From Brevundimonas sp. (lineage in GTDB: Bacteria; Pseudomonadota; Alphaproteobacteria; Caulobacterales; Caulobacteraceae), in assembly GCA_003248965.1 (NCBI GenBank), contig QFQU01000003.1, positions 1 through 64,000 on the forward strand: DNA of 64,000 bases, given 5' to 3'. Position numbers and translations under genes: made by a program. Under the pieces are notes generated by a model. That model did no database searches. It was not told the DNA's origin and saw nothing but the letters and a program-made list of their open reading frames with translations. Positions within the stretch are counted from its first letter, which is position 1. Each line of letters opens with the position of its first letter. Below are positions 8,923 through 19,388 of the stretch, one piece after another.

Positions 8923-9666
8923 TCACCCCCAGGCCATCCAGCCCATCCACGCCGCCATGGCGATCATCATAAGGTTCTCGGTCAGGGACAGGAAACCCAG
9001 CGGAACATTGCTATCGCCGCCGACGCAGGCGCACTTCAGCTCGCGCTTCTGGATATAGACGGCCTTGAACACCGACCAGGCGCCGATGACCCCGACGACC
9101 AGCGCCGCCGGAACCGACAGCCAGTTCAGCACGCCCGCGATCATCAGCACGCCCGCGCCCAGCTCCACGAACGGATAGACATAGGCATAGGGCAGCCAGC
9201 GTTTGGCCAAGACGTCATAACCCAGGAACATGGTGGCGAACCCGTCCAGGTCGCGCAGCTTCAGCATCGCCAGGGCGCACATGGAGAAGGCGATGAACCA
9301 TTCCGGCGTTCGCATGGTCACAAGGGTTCCGCCCGCGAAGCTGGCGGCGACGGCCATCAGGGCGGTGACGGCGAAGACGACCAGCACCGGCGTATAGGTC
9401 TTGGCGTTCTTGTCCTTGACCGGCTTGCCCAGGAAACGGCGCAGATCGTCGTAGCCGCCGATGCGCCGCCCGTCGATGAAGACCTGGGGCGTGGTCTTGA
9501 CCTCGTGCTCGGCCTTGAAGGCGTCCGTCGCCTCTCGCGTCGTCAGCCAGCGGTCGTCGACCGCATAGCCTTCGCTTTTCAGCAGGTGGCGCGCACGCAG
9601 ACCCCAGGGACAGACGTGCTTGTCCATCACCATGCGATAGAGAACGGCGGTCTTGGCGGCGGTCAT
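8923..9666 (-). CDS. Glutaredoxin-MauE/DoxX-type membrane fusion protein
   Basis: Residues 1-80 form a glutaredoxin domain: active-site C19 in CPWG (single cysteine), the cis-Pro loop TTPQVF at 58-63 and the glutathione-binding GGYDDL at 70-75. Residues about 92-247 contain four hydrophobic segments of MauE/DoxX type with a CAC pair (C212, C214) near the last one. Such proteins are thought to pass reducing equivalents across or at the inner membrane; no substrate is established here. The gene is divergent from merR and has GAAGGAC before its ATG. A site resembling the classical mercury operator lies in its promoter, suggesting thiol or metal control. Confidence 0.85.
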   Translation of the reverse strand: MTAAKTAVLYRMVMDKHVCPWGLRARHLLKSEGYAVDDRWLTTREATDAFKAEHEVKTTPQVFIDGRRIGGYDDLRRFLGKPVKDKNAKTYTPVLVVFAVTALMAVAASFAGGTLVTMRTPEWFIAFSMCALAMLKLRDLDGFATMFLGYDVLAKRWLPYAYVYPFVELGAGVLMIAGVLNWLSVPAALVVGVIGAWSVFKAVYIQKRELKCACVGGDSNVPLGFLSLTENLMMIAMAAWMGWMAWG

Positions 9667-9701
9667 CGGGGCGGTCCTTCGACTTGGCTTTCCAGGGGCG
9701 G

Positions 9702-9740
9702 ACCCTATCTGGGGTGCGGACCATGGTACGGAGTCAAGAC
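9702..9740 (-). promoter_or_regulatory. MerR-type operator/promoter for the glutaredoxin-MauE gene
   Basis: Read on the minus strand, the segment begins TTGACTCCGTAC, then CATG, then GTCCG. The first 12 bases are those of the classical Tn501/Tn21 mer operator (-35 box plus left half-site, recalled from memory), and the right half-site is imperfect (GTCCG against GTACGG). The -10 is unclear: a TAGGGT lies 24 bases beyond the -35, and AGATAG lies 21 beyond, so the usual 19-20 base spacer is only approximate. The site ends next to the merR start codon, so MerR could control both directions. Confidence 0.65.
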
Positions 9741-10127
9741 ATGACGAATACGACCATCGCGGGCCTTGCCCGCGCCGGCGGCGTCGGGGTGGAGACGGTG
9801 CGCTACTATCAACGGCGCGGGCTGATGCCGAAGCCGGACGGGGCGGGCGGCGTGCGCCGCTACGGCCCCAGCGAAATCCGTCGCCTGCGCTTCATACGCG
9901 CGGCCCAGGGCGCGGGTTTCACCCTGGAGCAGATCGGCGAACTGCTGGCCCTGGATGCGGGCCATGACCACGCTCGGGCGCGCGCCCTGGCTCAGGCGCG
10001 GATCGCCGACCTTGACCGCCGCATCGCCGAGCTTCAGTCCGCGCGCGCCTCCCTGACGATCCTGGCCGATCGCTGCGCCGGGGCGACACGCGGTCCCTGT
10101 CCGATCCTGACGGCGTTCGAAGGCTGA
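9741..10127 (+). CDS. MerR-family regulator, probably thiol- or metal-responsive
   Basis: A 128-residue regulator with the MerR winged helix (GVGVETVRYYQRRGL, then RRYGPSEIRRLRFI), a dimerisation helix (about 80-108) and a C-terminal CAGATRGPCP loop. C112 and C120 correspond by position to Tn501 MerR C117 and C126, two of the three mercury ligands. The third (C82) is replaced: the aligned stretch reads AGHDHARA, with Asp/His there. It therefore may sense mercury poorly, or sense another thiophilic signal. It is divergent from the glutaredoxin-MauE gene, its likely target. The start at 9741 matches the family; an open frame reaches back to 9684 across the operator. Confidence 0.87.
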   Translation: MTNTTIAGLARAGGVGVETVRYYQRRGLMPKPDGAGGVRRYGPSEIRRLRFIRAAQGAGFTLEQIGELLALDAGHDHARARALAQARIADLDRRIAELQSARASLTILADRCAGATRGPCPILTAFEG

Positions 10128-10146
10128 TCGCAGGCCGCTTTCGGCC

Positions 10147-11550
10147 TTAGTCCTTGCGGCCCGGCAGATCGCGGCCGTTCTGGTGCAGGACCACGCCCGT
10201 CACCGCGCCCGCGTCGTCGCGGGTGAAGGTCAGGCGGGCGTCCACCTCCGTCAGGAAGAAGGCGTCCGCGCTCTCGGCGTTGAGGTCCAGGGCCGACTGG
10301 CCCGTGGCCTGGACCTTCAGCCGGCCGCCCGACACGAACACCGTCAGGGCGAAGGTCGGCGCCAGGCGATAGACGCCAACATAGGCCTGCATGGCCTCGG
10401 GCGACAGGGCGATGGCGCGACGTTCGCTGGCCAGGGTCACAGTCCCGCCGCGCGCCAGCGTCACCAGATCGGCGCCCAGCTTGTCGGGCGCCGACCCGTT
10501 CAGATTGCCCAGGACGACGACGGCGATCCGCGCCTCGGGATCGTAGGCCATATAGGTGTTGAACCCCTCGATGGCGCCGTTGTGCCAGATCAGGGTCGAT
10601 CCGTCCGGGCGACGGTTCACCACCAGGCCCAGGGCGTAGTCGTTCAGCACCGGCGTCGTCAGGGCCGTCATCGACTGCGCGTTCAGCAGCCGCCCGCCGA
10701 ACAGCCCCTGCTCCCATTTCAGCAGGTCGTGCGGCGTCGAATACAGGGCCCCGGCGCCCTGGGGGATGCTCATGTCCACATAGTCGGCGTTGACCACGCC
10801 CTCGGCCGACGGGGCGTAGCCTGAGGCCCGGCGCGGCAGGACCAGGTCGTGCCGGTCATAGCCGCTGTCGGCCATGCCCAGGGGCCGGAACAGGTGTTCG
10901 GCCACGAAGTCGGCGTAGGTCTGGCCGCTGGCCTTCTCGATCACCGCCGTCAGCAGGATGTAGCCCGAGTTGGAATAGGCGAACCTCTGGCCCGGCTGGA
11001 AGTCCAGCGGCCGGCCGCTGAAGCGCGCGATTAGTTCCGCCACGGTGGTCGGTCGGGTCTTCAACGCGCCATAGTCGGGAAAGCGGGTGAAGTCGGGCAC
11101 GCCGGCGGTGTGGCTCAGCAGCCGGCGCGGCGTCACCGAATCCCACGCGGCGGGCGCGTCCGGCAGCCAGGTCTTGATCGGGGCGTCCAGATCGACCTTG
11201 CCCTGTTCGGCCAGCATCAGGACCGCCACGGCGGTGAATTGTTTGGTCAGGGAGCCGAGACGAAACTTGGTGTCGCCGTCGTTGGGGATGTTCCATTCGC
11301 GGTTGGCGAAGCCATAGCCCCGATCCAGCAACACCTGCCCGTCCTTGGCGACCAGAACGGCGCCGGAAAAGGCGTCGGCCTCGCTCTGAGCGCGCACCAC
11401 CTGATCCATGCGCTGGGCGTCCTGCGCGCCTGCGGGCGCGGCGGCGACGAGCCAAAGGCCGAAGGCCGCCACGGCGAAAGATCGGACGGAGTCGGTGGTT
11501 CTGGAAAAGACGATTGGCACGGATGATCCCCCGACGCGGTGTTGCGTCAT
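10147..11550 (-). CDS. Secreted beta-lactamase-fold serine hydrolase
   Basis: Class C beta-lactamase/D-Ala-D-Ala carboxypeptidase-like fold with the three active-site motifs: SLTK (nucleophile Ser and Lys), YSN, and HNG in place of KTG. A DUF3471-like domain of about 100 residues closes the protein. An N-terminal signal peptide (FAVAAFGLWLVAAAPAGA) sends it to the periplasm. Members include esterases, peptidases and penicillin-binding-like enzymes, so the substrate is open and resistance should not be inferred. Starts are uncertain: ATG at 11550 is given, but GTG at 11520, preceded by GGGGGAT, would give a tidier signal peptide. It converges on merR. Confidence 0.85.
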   Translation of the reverse strand: MTQHRVGGSSVPIVFSRTTDSVRSFAVAAFGLWLVAAAPAGAQDAQRMDQVVRAQSEADAFSGAVLVAKDGQVLLDRGYGFANREWNIPNDGDTKFRLGSLTKQFTAVAVLMLAEQGKVDLDAPIKTWLPDAPAAWDSVTPRRLLSHTAGVPDFTRFPDYGALKTRPTTVAELIARFSGRPLDFQPGQRFAYSNSGYILLTAVIEKASGQTYADFVAEHLFRPLGMADSGYDRHDLVLPRRASGYAPSAEGVVNADYVDMSIPQGAGALYSTPHDLLKWEQGLFGGRLLNAQSMTALTTPVLNDYALGLVVNRRPDGSTLIWHNGAIEGFNTYMAYDPEARIAVVVLGNLNGSAPDKLGADLVTLARGGTVTLASERRAIALSPEAMQAYVGVYRLAPTFALTVFVSGGRLKVQATGQSALDLNAESADAFFLTEVDARLTFTRDDAGAVTGVVLHQNGRDLPGRKD

Positions 11551-11617
11551 ACGAAAAGAGGCCACGAGACGGCTGTTCGGATGCAGCGCAGTCGCCAGTT
11601 TTCTGGGGGCGCGAACT

Positions 11618-12747
11618 CTACAGTTCTCGCCAGGTCTTGCCGGTCACGCCCTGGTAGTTGGTGGCGTGATAGACGCCGCGGGCGACGGCGCGGGCCAGGA
11701 CATCGGCGGCGACGTTGCCCAGCTGGGCCACCGCAACCTGGCGCAGGGCCGGATTGTCGATCTGTTTCTTGCCGGTGGACAGGCAGAACAGGGTGTCGCC
11801 GTCGAAGGGGGCGTGGCTGGGGCGGATGGCGCGGGCCATGCCGTCCTGGGCCATGATGGCCATGCGCAGGCATTCCACCCGCGTCAGGGCCACGTCGGTG
11901 GCGATACAGGCGATGGTGGTGTTCTCGCGCGGGCGGGGGCGGAACTTGGACAGGCCCCAATCCTCGGCCGAGGCGTGCAGGCCGGCGGCGCCCAGGCCGC
12001 CGAACTCGTCGCCGATCTCATAGGGGGCGGCCCAGAAGGTCTTGCCGCCTGGCGCCACGACCGAGCCGACGCTGTTGACCGCGACGACGGCGCCGACGGT
12101 CCAGCCCGAGTCCATCACCGCCGAGGCGGAGCCGATCCCGCCCTTCAGCGCCCCGGCTTCGGCGCCATAACCCGCGCCGGCCGTGCCCAGGTCGAAGCGG
12201 TCGCCGGCGGCCTCCAGCGCCTGGACCGACAGGCGGCGATAGGGCGGCTCCATCTCCCATTGCTTGTTTCCGCCATTGGCCAGGTCGTAGAGGCAGGCGG
12301 TCGGGACGATGGGCGAGGGCGGCACGCCGGGCGCCCCGCCCATGCCGTAACCGCGCCCGCGCATCCCCATCCAGGCGGCGACGCTGTCGGCCGAGCCGAG
12401 CCCATAGACCGAGCCGCCCGACAGGATGATGGCGTCCACCTCCTGCACCAGATTTTCGGGTCGCAGCACGTCGGTCTCGCGTCCGGCGGGGCCGCCGCCG
12501 CGCACGTCCACGGCGGCCGTGGCCGGCTTTTCGGCCAGGATGACGGTGACGCCGGTGCGCACGTCGGCGTCGTGAGCCTGGCCGATCTTGATGCCCTCCA
12601 CATCGGTGATCAGGTTCAGCGGGCCAGTGCGGCCGGACGCGCGGGCGGCCGACCCGGCGGCGGGTTGCTTGGCCGAAGCGGCCGAAGCGGCCGAGGCGGC
12701 GGAGGCTGCGGCGCCGATCAGGGCCGAGCCGAGGACGGTTCTGCGGT

Positions 12748-12751
<4 letters not shown>
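11618..12751 (-). CDS. P1-family (DmpA/BapA-like) self-processing peptidase
   Basis: A 377-residue member of peptidase family S58/P1, whose precursors cut themselves to expose an N-terminal nucleophile. The predicted cleavage site is N277-T278 in RENTTIACIATD, aligning with the Asn-Ser site of beta-aminopeptidase BapA but with Thr as nucleophile. Earlier motifs GPLNLITDVEGIKIGQ and ILSGGSVYGL are typical. The N-terminus MNRRTVLG with an Ala-rich hydrophobic stretch suggests Tat export. Characterised relatives release N-terminal D- or beta-amino acids from peptides. Its start overlaps the ATPase stop by four bases, tying it to the peptide importer operon. Confidence 0.88.
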
Positions 12752-14364
<1,613 letters not shown>

Positions 14365-14366
14365 GG

Positions 14367-15224
14367 TCAACGCTCCCGCCGGACGCGGGGGTCGAACAGG
14401 TCGCGCAGGCCGTCGCCGGTCAGGCTGAGGCCCAGCACGGTCACGAAGATGGCCAGGCCCGGCATGATCGCCAGCCACGGCGCGAAGCCGATCATGGTCT
14501 GGGCCTCGGCCAGCATCCGACCCCAGCTGGGCGCCGGCGGCTGGGCGCCCAGGCCGACATAGGACAGGCCCGCCTCGGCTACGATGCCGACGGCGAACTG
14601 TATGGCCGCCTGGACGATCAGCAGGCTCAGCAGATTGGGCAGGATGTGCTGGACCGAGATCAGCGCCCTGGACTTGCCGGCCGTGCGGGCCGCCAGGACG
14701 TATTCGCGCGTCCACAATCCTTGGGCCGCGCCGCGCGCCACGCGGGTGAAGACGGGAATGTTGAAGACGCCGATGGCGATGATCGCATTGATCGCGCCCG
14801 GCCCCATGACGGCGGTGATCATGACCGCCAGCAACAGGGCGGGGAAGGCGAAGATCAGGTCGTTGCCGCGCATCACCAGTTCGTCGATCCAGCCGCCGCG
14901 CGCCGCCGCCAGAAGACCCAGCGGCGTGCCCACGCCCGCGCCGACGCCGACCGCGACCAGGGCCACGATCAGGGAATTCTGCGCGCCCGCCATGATCATC
15001 GACAGGACGTCGCGGCCGAAATGATCGGTCCCCATCCAGTGGGCGGCGGACGGCGCGCTCAGCTTGGCGGCGATGTCCACCGCCGCGGGATCATAGGGCG
15101 TCCAGACCAGGGCGATCAGGGCGGTGGCGATCACCCCCGCCGTCAGGATCAGGCCGACGACCAGCGACAGGGGCCAGCGGGCGCGCGTCGGGATCGAGGG
15201 GGGAAGGGCGACGACCTCGGTCAT
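14367..15224 (-). CDS. Peptide-type ABC permease (DppC-like)
   Basis: A 285-residue inner-membrane permease with an N-terminal OppC-like anchor (WPLSLVVGLILTAG), then HWMGTDHFGRDVLSMIMAGAQ, the OppC/DppC signature, about six membrane spans and the EAA-type coupling loop (EYVLAARTAGKSRALISVQHILPN). It pairs with the permease domain of the upstream fusion protein. The ATG at 15224 overlaps the stop of that gene (ATGA), so expression is coupled. The substrate class is di/oligopeptide or nickel-type by family; context favours peptides. Confidence 0.92.
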   Translation of the reverse strand: MTEVVALPPSIPTRARWPLSLVVGLILTAGVIATALIALVWTPYDPAAVDIAAKLSAPSAAHWMGTDHFGRDVLSMIMAGAQNSLIVALVAVGVGAGVGTPLGLLAAARGGWIDELVMRGNDLIFAFPALLLAVMITAVMGPGAINAIIAIGVFNIPVFTRVARGAAQGLWTREYVLAARTAGKSRALISVQHILPNLLSLLIVQAAIQFAVGIVAEAGLSYVGLGAQPPAPSWGRMLAEAQTMIGFAPWLAIMPGLAIFVTVLGLSLTGDGLRDLFDPRVRRER

Positions 15225-17797
15225 GCGCGACGCCCCCTCAGACGCGGATCGGCGAACAGATAGGCCAGGTCGATCAGGAAGCTGACCAGAACTACGGCGA
15301 AGACCAGCACCACCACCACGCCCTGCACCACGATCAGGTCGCGCTGGGTGATGGCCTGGAAGACCAGACGCCCCAGCCCGGGCAGGGAAAAGACGTTCTC
15401 TATGATGATGCCGCCGGCCAGAAGGAAGGGGAACTGCAGCCCCAGGATGGTCAGGACCGGAATCCAGGCGTTCCTGAGGGCGTGTCGCCACAGGGCCTGA
15501 TTGACGCTGAGACCCTTGGCGCGGGCGGTGCGGACATAGTCCTCGTTCATCGTGTCCAGAAGGGCGGTCCTCAACACGCGGGCGAGGATGGCGGCCTGGG
15601 GCGCGGCCAGGGCCACGGCCGGCAGGATCAGGGCCTTGAAGGCGGGCCAGAAGCCGGCGCTCCAGCCCGGAAAGCCGCCCGCCGAGAACCAGCCCAGGTT
15701 CACCGAGAACAGCAGGATCAGCAGCATGGCGATCCAGAAGTTGGGCAGGGCGACCCCGATCTGGGTCAGGCCGATCAGTCCGGTGTCGACCGCCGTGCCC
15801 CGACGGCTGGCGGCGGCGACGCCGATGGGCAGGGCGACCAGAAGCGACAGGGCGGTGGCCATCAAGGCCAGGGGGGCGGAGACGGCCAGACGCTCGGCGA
15901 TCAGACCGCCGACCGGCACCTGATAGGTGTAGCTGGTCCCGAACCGGCCGCTCAGCAGGTCGCCCAGCCAGGCGAAATAGCGTTCGAGACCCGACCCCTC
16001 CAGACCCATCTGCTGGCGCAGGGCGGCGATGCTTTCCGGGCTGGCGTTCAACCCCATCATATAGCTGGCCGGATCGCCCGGCACGACCTGGAGCAACAGG
16101 AAGATCACGATCGTCGCCGCCAGCAGGGTCAGGGCATGGCCGCCCAGTTTCTTCAGCAGCCAGGCCGCCCCGAACCGCCAGCCGACGAAGGCCACAAGGG
16201 CGACGCCCGCGATCAGGCCGATCCAGCCCCAGGGCAAGGCGGCGCCGTTACGTCCACTCGTCGCTTCACCCGCTGGTCCCGCCCCCTCCCAAGAGGCGCC
16301 GGTCACGTCGTTGGCGGCGATGGGGGCGTTGATCCAGAGACCGTTCAGACCCGCCTTCCACACCCCGATGCGCGACGACTGGAACAGGAAGCCGTTGACC
16401 GCATCCTCGGCGATGCGGCGTTGCAGGTCGCCCAGCAAGCGGGTGCGCGTCGCCTCGTCCGGCGCGGCCTGGACCTGTTTCAGCAGGGCGTCGAAGGCGG
16501 GGCTGTCATAGCCGAAATAATAGTCCTTCCGCCCATAGATGTCGTAGTCCATCGGCTCGACGTGCTCGACGATGGTCAGGTCGAACTGGCGGCGCTTGAA
16601 AACCTGATCCAGCCACTGGGCCCATTCCAGATTCTCGATTTTCGCCCGGATGCCCGCCTGGGCCAGTTGAGAGACCAGCACCTCGCCGCTGCGCCGGGCG
16701 TAGGGGCGGGGCGGCAGGCGCAGGGTCACGTCGATCCCGTTCGGATAGCCCGCTTCGGCCAGCAGTTGACGCGCCCTGGCCGGATCGTGGGGATAGAGGC
16801 CGGTCAGATCGACATAGCCCGGCGCCTGACGCGAATAGTGGCTGCCGATCGGCTGGCCGAAGCCGAACATGGCCCCCTGGATCAGGGCGTCGCGGTCGAT
16901 GGCGTAGGACAGGGCGCGGCGCACCCGCACGTCGTTGAACGGCGGCCTGGCGTTGTTGATCCCAAGGATGACCTTGCCCTCGGACGCGCCCACCACGACG
17001 CGGAAGCGCGGGTCGCGCTGGAACTGGGCGACGTTCTCGGGCGCGGGATAGTTGGGAAAGGCGTCCACGTCCCCGGCGCTGACGGCGGCGAAGGCGGCGG
17101 TCGGGTCGCCGATGAAGCGGAAGACGACGGTGTTCAGCCGGGGCGGCGTTCCCCAATAGCCGTCGCGGCGCACCAGGGTCAGCTGGCTGCCGCGCTGCCA
17201 GCCTTGCAGGCGGAACGGGCCGGTGCCGACCGGGGCGACGGCCTCGGTCGCCGCGCTCTTGGGCGAGACCATCACCGCATCGCCCCAGGCCAGGACATAG
17301 GGCAGGGTCGCCATCGGTCGGGACAGATGGATGCGCAGCGTCGCCGGATCGACGACCTCCACCCGCTGAATCGGGGCGAACAGCGCCTTCTGGGCGTTGG
17401 TGGAGCCGGGCGCGGTTATGCGGTCCAGGCTGAACTTGGCGACCGAGGCGTCGAAGGGCGAACCGTCGGAAAAGGTCACGCCACGCCGCAGGTGGAAGGT
17501 CCAGGTCAGGCCGTCGGGCGACGCCTCCCAGCTTTCGGCCAGAAGCGGCGCGACGGCGCCGTTCTGGGTCAGTTTGGTCAGGCCCTCGAAGATGTTGGCG
17601 TACACCACCTCGTCCACCGCCGCCGCCGCGCCAGAGGTCGGGTCCAGATTCGGCGGCTCCAGCGGCAGGCCCAGCACCAGACGATCACGCGCGGCCTGAG
17701 CCTGTGTCTGAGTCTGCGCCTGAACGACGGCGGGCAGTGCGGTCAGACCCAGCAGCAGGGCGGCCGCCAGCAGGGCGCGGCTGAACCGGCTCCACAC
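15221..17797 (-). CDS. Fusion of ABC substrate-binding protein and DppB-like permease
   Basis: One 858-residue chain joins two importer parts normally made separately. After a signal peptide (LLAAALLLGLTALPAVVQA), residues about 35-500 form a family 5 solute-binding protein (LVLGLPLEPPNLDP, GTGPFRL, VRRALSYAIDRDAL). A short linker and a membrane segment (WIGLIAGVALVAFVGW) lead into a DppB-type permease (about 550-858) with VVPGDPASYMMGL, the EAA loop DYVRTARAKGLSVNQALWRHALRN and six spans. The binding domain is therefore tethered to the membrane. The GTG start at 17797 follows GGGGGAGG by 8 bases; an open frame continues to 17863. First gene of the importer group. Confidence 0.88.
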   Translation of the reverse strand: MWSRFSRALLAAALLLGLTALPAVVQAQTQTQAQAARDRLVLGLPLEPPNLDPTSGAAAAVDEVVYANIFEGLTKLTQNGAVAPLLAESWEASPDGLTWTFHLRRGVTFSDGSPFDASVAKFSLDRITAPGSTNAQKALFAPIQRVEVVDPATLRIHLSRPMATLPYVLAWGDAVMVSPKSAATEAVAPVGTGPFRLQGWQRGSQLTLVRRDGYWGTPPRLNTVVFRFIGDPTAAFAAVSAGDVDAFPNYPAPENVAQFQRDPRFRVVVGASEGKVILGINNARPPFNDVRVRRALSYAIDRDALIQGAMFGFGQPIGSHYSRQAPGYVDLTGLYPHDPARARQLLAEAGYPNGIDVTLRLPPRPYARRSGEVLVSQLAQAGIRAKIENLEWAQWLDQVFKRRQFDLTIVEHVEPMDYDIYGRKDYYFGYDSPAFDALLKQVQAAPDEATRTRLLGDLQRRIAEDAVNGFLFQSSRIGVWKAGLNGLWINAPIAANDVTGASWEGAGPAGEATSGRNGAALPWGWIGLIAGVALVAFVGWRFGAAWLLKKLGGHALTLLAATIVIFLLLQVVPGDPASYMMGLNASPESIAALRQQMGLEGSGLERYFAWLGDLLSGRFGTSYTYQVPVGGLIAERLAVSAPLALMATALSLLVALPIGVAAASRRGTAVDTGLIGLTQIGVALPNFWIAMLLILLFSVNLGWFSAGGFPGWSAGFWPAFKALILPAVALAAPQAAILARVLRTALLDTMNEDYVRTARAKGLSVNQALWRHALRNAWIPVLTILGLQFPFLLAGGIIIENVFSLPGLGRLVFQAITQRDLIVVQGVVVVLVFAVVLVSFLIDLAYLFADPRLRGRRA

Positions 17798-17888
17798 CCT
17801 GTTTGCCTCCCCCCTCGTCACGTCGCGCCGTCTCCTCTTCGCCGATGGTGCAGCATCGCCCAAATCGCGCGTCCCGTCAGGACGTCTT

Positions 17889-19208
17889 TCAGGGCGTGGT
17901 CTTGAGCAGGTCCGCCAGGCCCCCGATCAGTTCGTCGATCTGGGCCTTGTCGATGATCAGCGGCGGCGACAGGGCGATGACGTCGCCCGTCACCCGGATC
18001 AGCAGGCCGGAATCGAAGGCGCGATGGAAAACCTCGGTCGCGCGGGCGCCCGGCGCCTCGGGCCGGGACGCCAGTTCGACGGCGGCGACCAGGCCAAGGT
18101 TGCGCACGTCGATGACGTTGGGCAGGCCCTTCAGACTGTGCACCGCCTCTTGCCAATAGTCGCCCAGGTCGTGCGCCCGGTCGTACAGCCCCTCGGCCTC
18201 ATAGACGTCCAGGGTGGCCAGGGCCGCGGCGGCGGCCAGCGGATGGCCGGAATAGGTGTAGCCGTGGAAGAGCTCGATCCCCGGCCCGGCCGCGCCGTTC
18301 ACCACGGCGTCGTAGATTCCCTTGCGGACCCCGACGGCCCCCATCGGCACCGCCCCGTTGGTCAGGCCCTTGGCGCAGGTGATCAGGTCGGGGATCACGC
18401 CCAGGGTCTCGGCCGCCGTAACCCCGCCCACGCGGCCGAAGCCGGTGATGACCTCGTCGAAGATCAGCAGAATGTCGTGGCGCGCCGTGATCTCGCGCAG
18501 ACGCTCCAGATAGCCGACCGGCGGCACGATGACCCCGGCCGAACCCGACAGGGGCTCCACGATGACGGCGGCGATGGTCTCGGCGCCGTGCTGAGCGATC
18601 AGGGTTTCCAGCTCGTCGGCCAGATGCGCGCCCCAGGTCGGCTGCCCGCGCGAGAAGGCGGCCTCTTCCAGGCTCAGGGTATGGGGCAGGTGATCGACGC
18701 CGGGCAGGGTCGGAAAGCCGCGTCTGTTGTTCTCCAGCCCGCCCACGGAAATGCCGCCGAAGCCGACGCCGTGATAGCCCTTCTGGCGCCCGATCAGGCG
18801 GGTGCGGTTCTCGAAGCCGCGCGCCCGCTGATAGGCCAGGGCGATCTTCAGAGCGGTGTCCACCGCCTCCGAGCCCGAGCCGGCGAAGAAGACGTGGTCG
18901 ATGTCGCCCGGGAACAGCATCCCCAGCCGCGCCGCCAATTCGAACACCAGCGGATGGCCCAACTGAAAGGTGGGGGCGTAGTCCAGCACTTCGGCCTGGC
19001 GCTGGATGGCCTCGACGATGGGCTTTCGCGCGTGACCGGCGTTGACGCACCACAGGCCCGCCGTCCCGTCCAGGATGCGTCGCCCCTCGGGCGTGAAATA
19101 GTGCATGTCCTTGGCCGAGGCCAGCAACCTGGGGTGAGCCTTGAAGCTGCGGTTCGCGGTGAACGGCATCCAGAAGGGATCAAGGTCGTTGGCGGCCTGG
19201 GCGGTCAT
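17889..19208 (-). CDS. Class III PLP-dependent omega-transaminase
   Basis: A 439-residue aminotransferase of the beta-alanine:pyruvate/omega-amino acid group. Key residues seen: PLP lysine K280 (CAKGLTNG), the cofactor Asp D251 (FDEVITGFGR), YHG at 145-147, FAGSGSEA at 108-115 and W53 in LWCVNAGH, which lines the pocket of omega-transaminases. It would move amino groups from beta-, omega- or amine substrates to pyruvate or an oxo acid. It ends the group that includes the peptide importer and P1 peptidase, 92 bases away, and precedes a TonB receptor on the other side. The start at 19208 follows AAAGGAC. Confidence 0.9.
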   Translation of the reverse strand: MTAQAANDLDPFWMPFTANRSFKAHPRLLASAKDMHYFTPEGRRILDGTAGLWCVNAGHARKPIVEAIQRQAEVLDYAPTFQLGHPLVFELAARLGMLFPGDIDHVFFAGSGSEAVDTALKIALAYQRARGFENRTRLIGRQKGYHGVGFGGISVGGLENNRRGFPTLPGVDHLPHTLSLEEAAFSRGQPTWGAHLADELETLIAQHGAETIAAVIVEPLSGSAGVIVPPVGYLERLREITARHDILLIFDEVITGFGRVGGVTAAETLGVIPDLITCAKGLTNGAVPMGAVGVRKGIYDAVVNGAAGPGIELFHGYTYSGHPLAAAAALATLDVYEAEGLYDRAHDLGDYWQEAVHSLKGLPNVIDVRNLGLVAAVELASRPEAPGARATEVFHRAFDSGLLIRVTGDVIALSPPLIIDKAQIDELIGGLADLLKTTP

Positions 19209-19388
19209 GCAGAAGTCCTTTCGCAACGACCAATAGCGGATGAAAGGCCCGCGAAGGAAAGCCTGTTATTCCGGCGCTTCAACATGTTGAAAAGATAGGG
19301 ATCGCCTGCTTTGCGATCAGGATTTCGTGCGGTGCGATCAGGGGCGCGGCGGGCGATGCGACGCGGGGTCGCACCGCCCGGCCGGACC

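Noticed and set aside
10147..11550. Antibiotic-resistance class C beta-lactamase
   Set aside because: The fold and SxxK/YSN motifs fit, but HNG replaces KTG and a DUF3471 tail is present, as in general serine hydrolases and esterases.
15482..17905. 807-codon plus-strand open frame across the fused importer gene
   Set aside because: Shadow of the minus-strand gene; composition is nonsensical and there is no domain.
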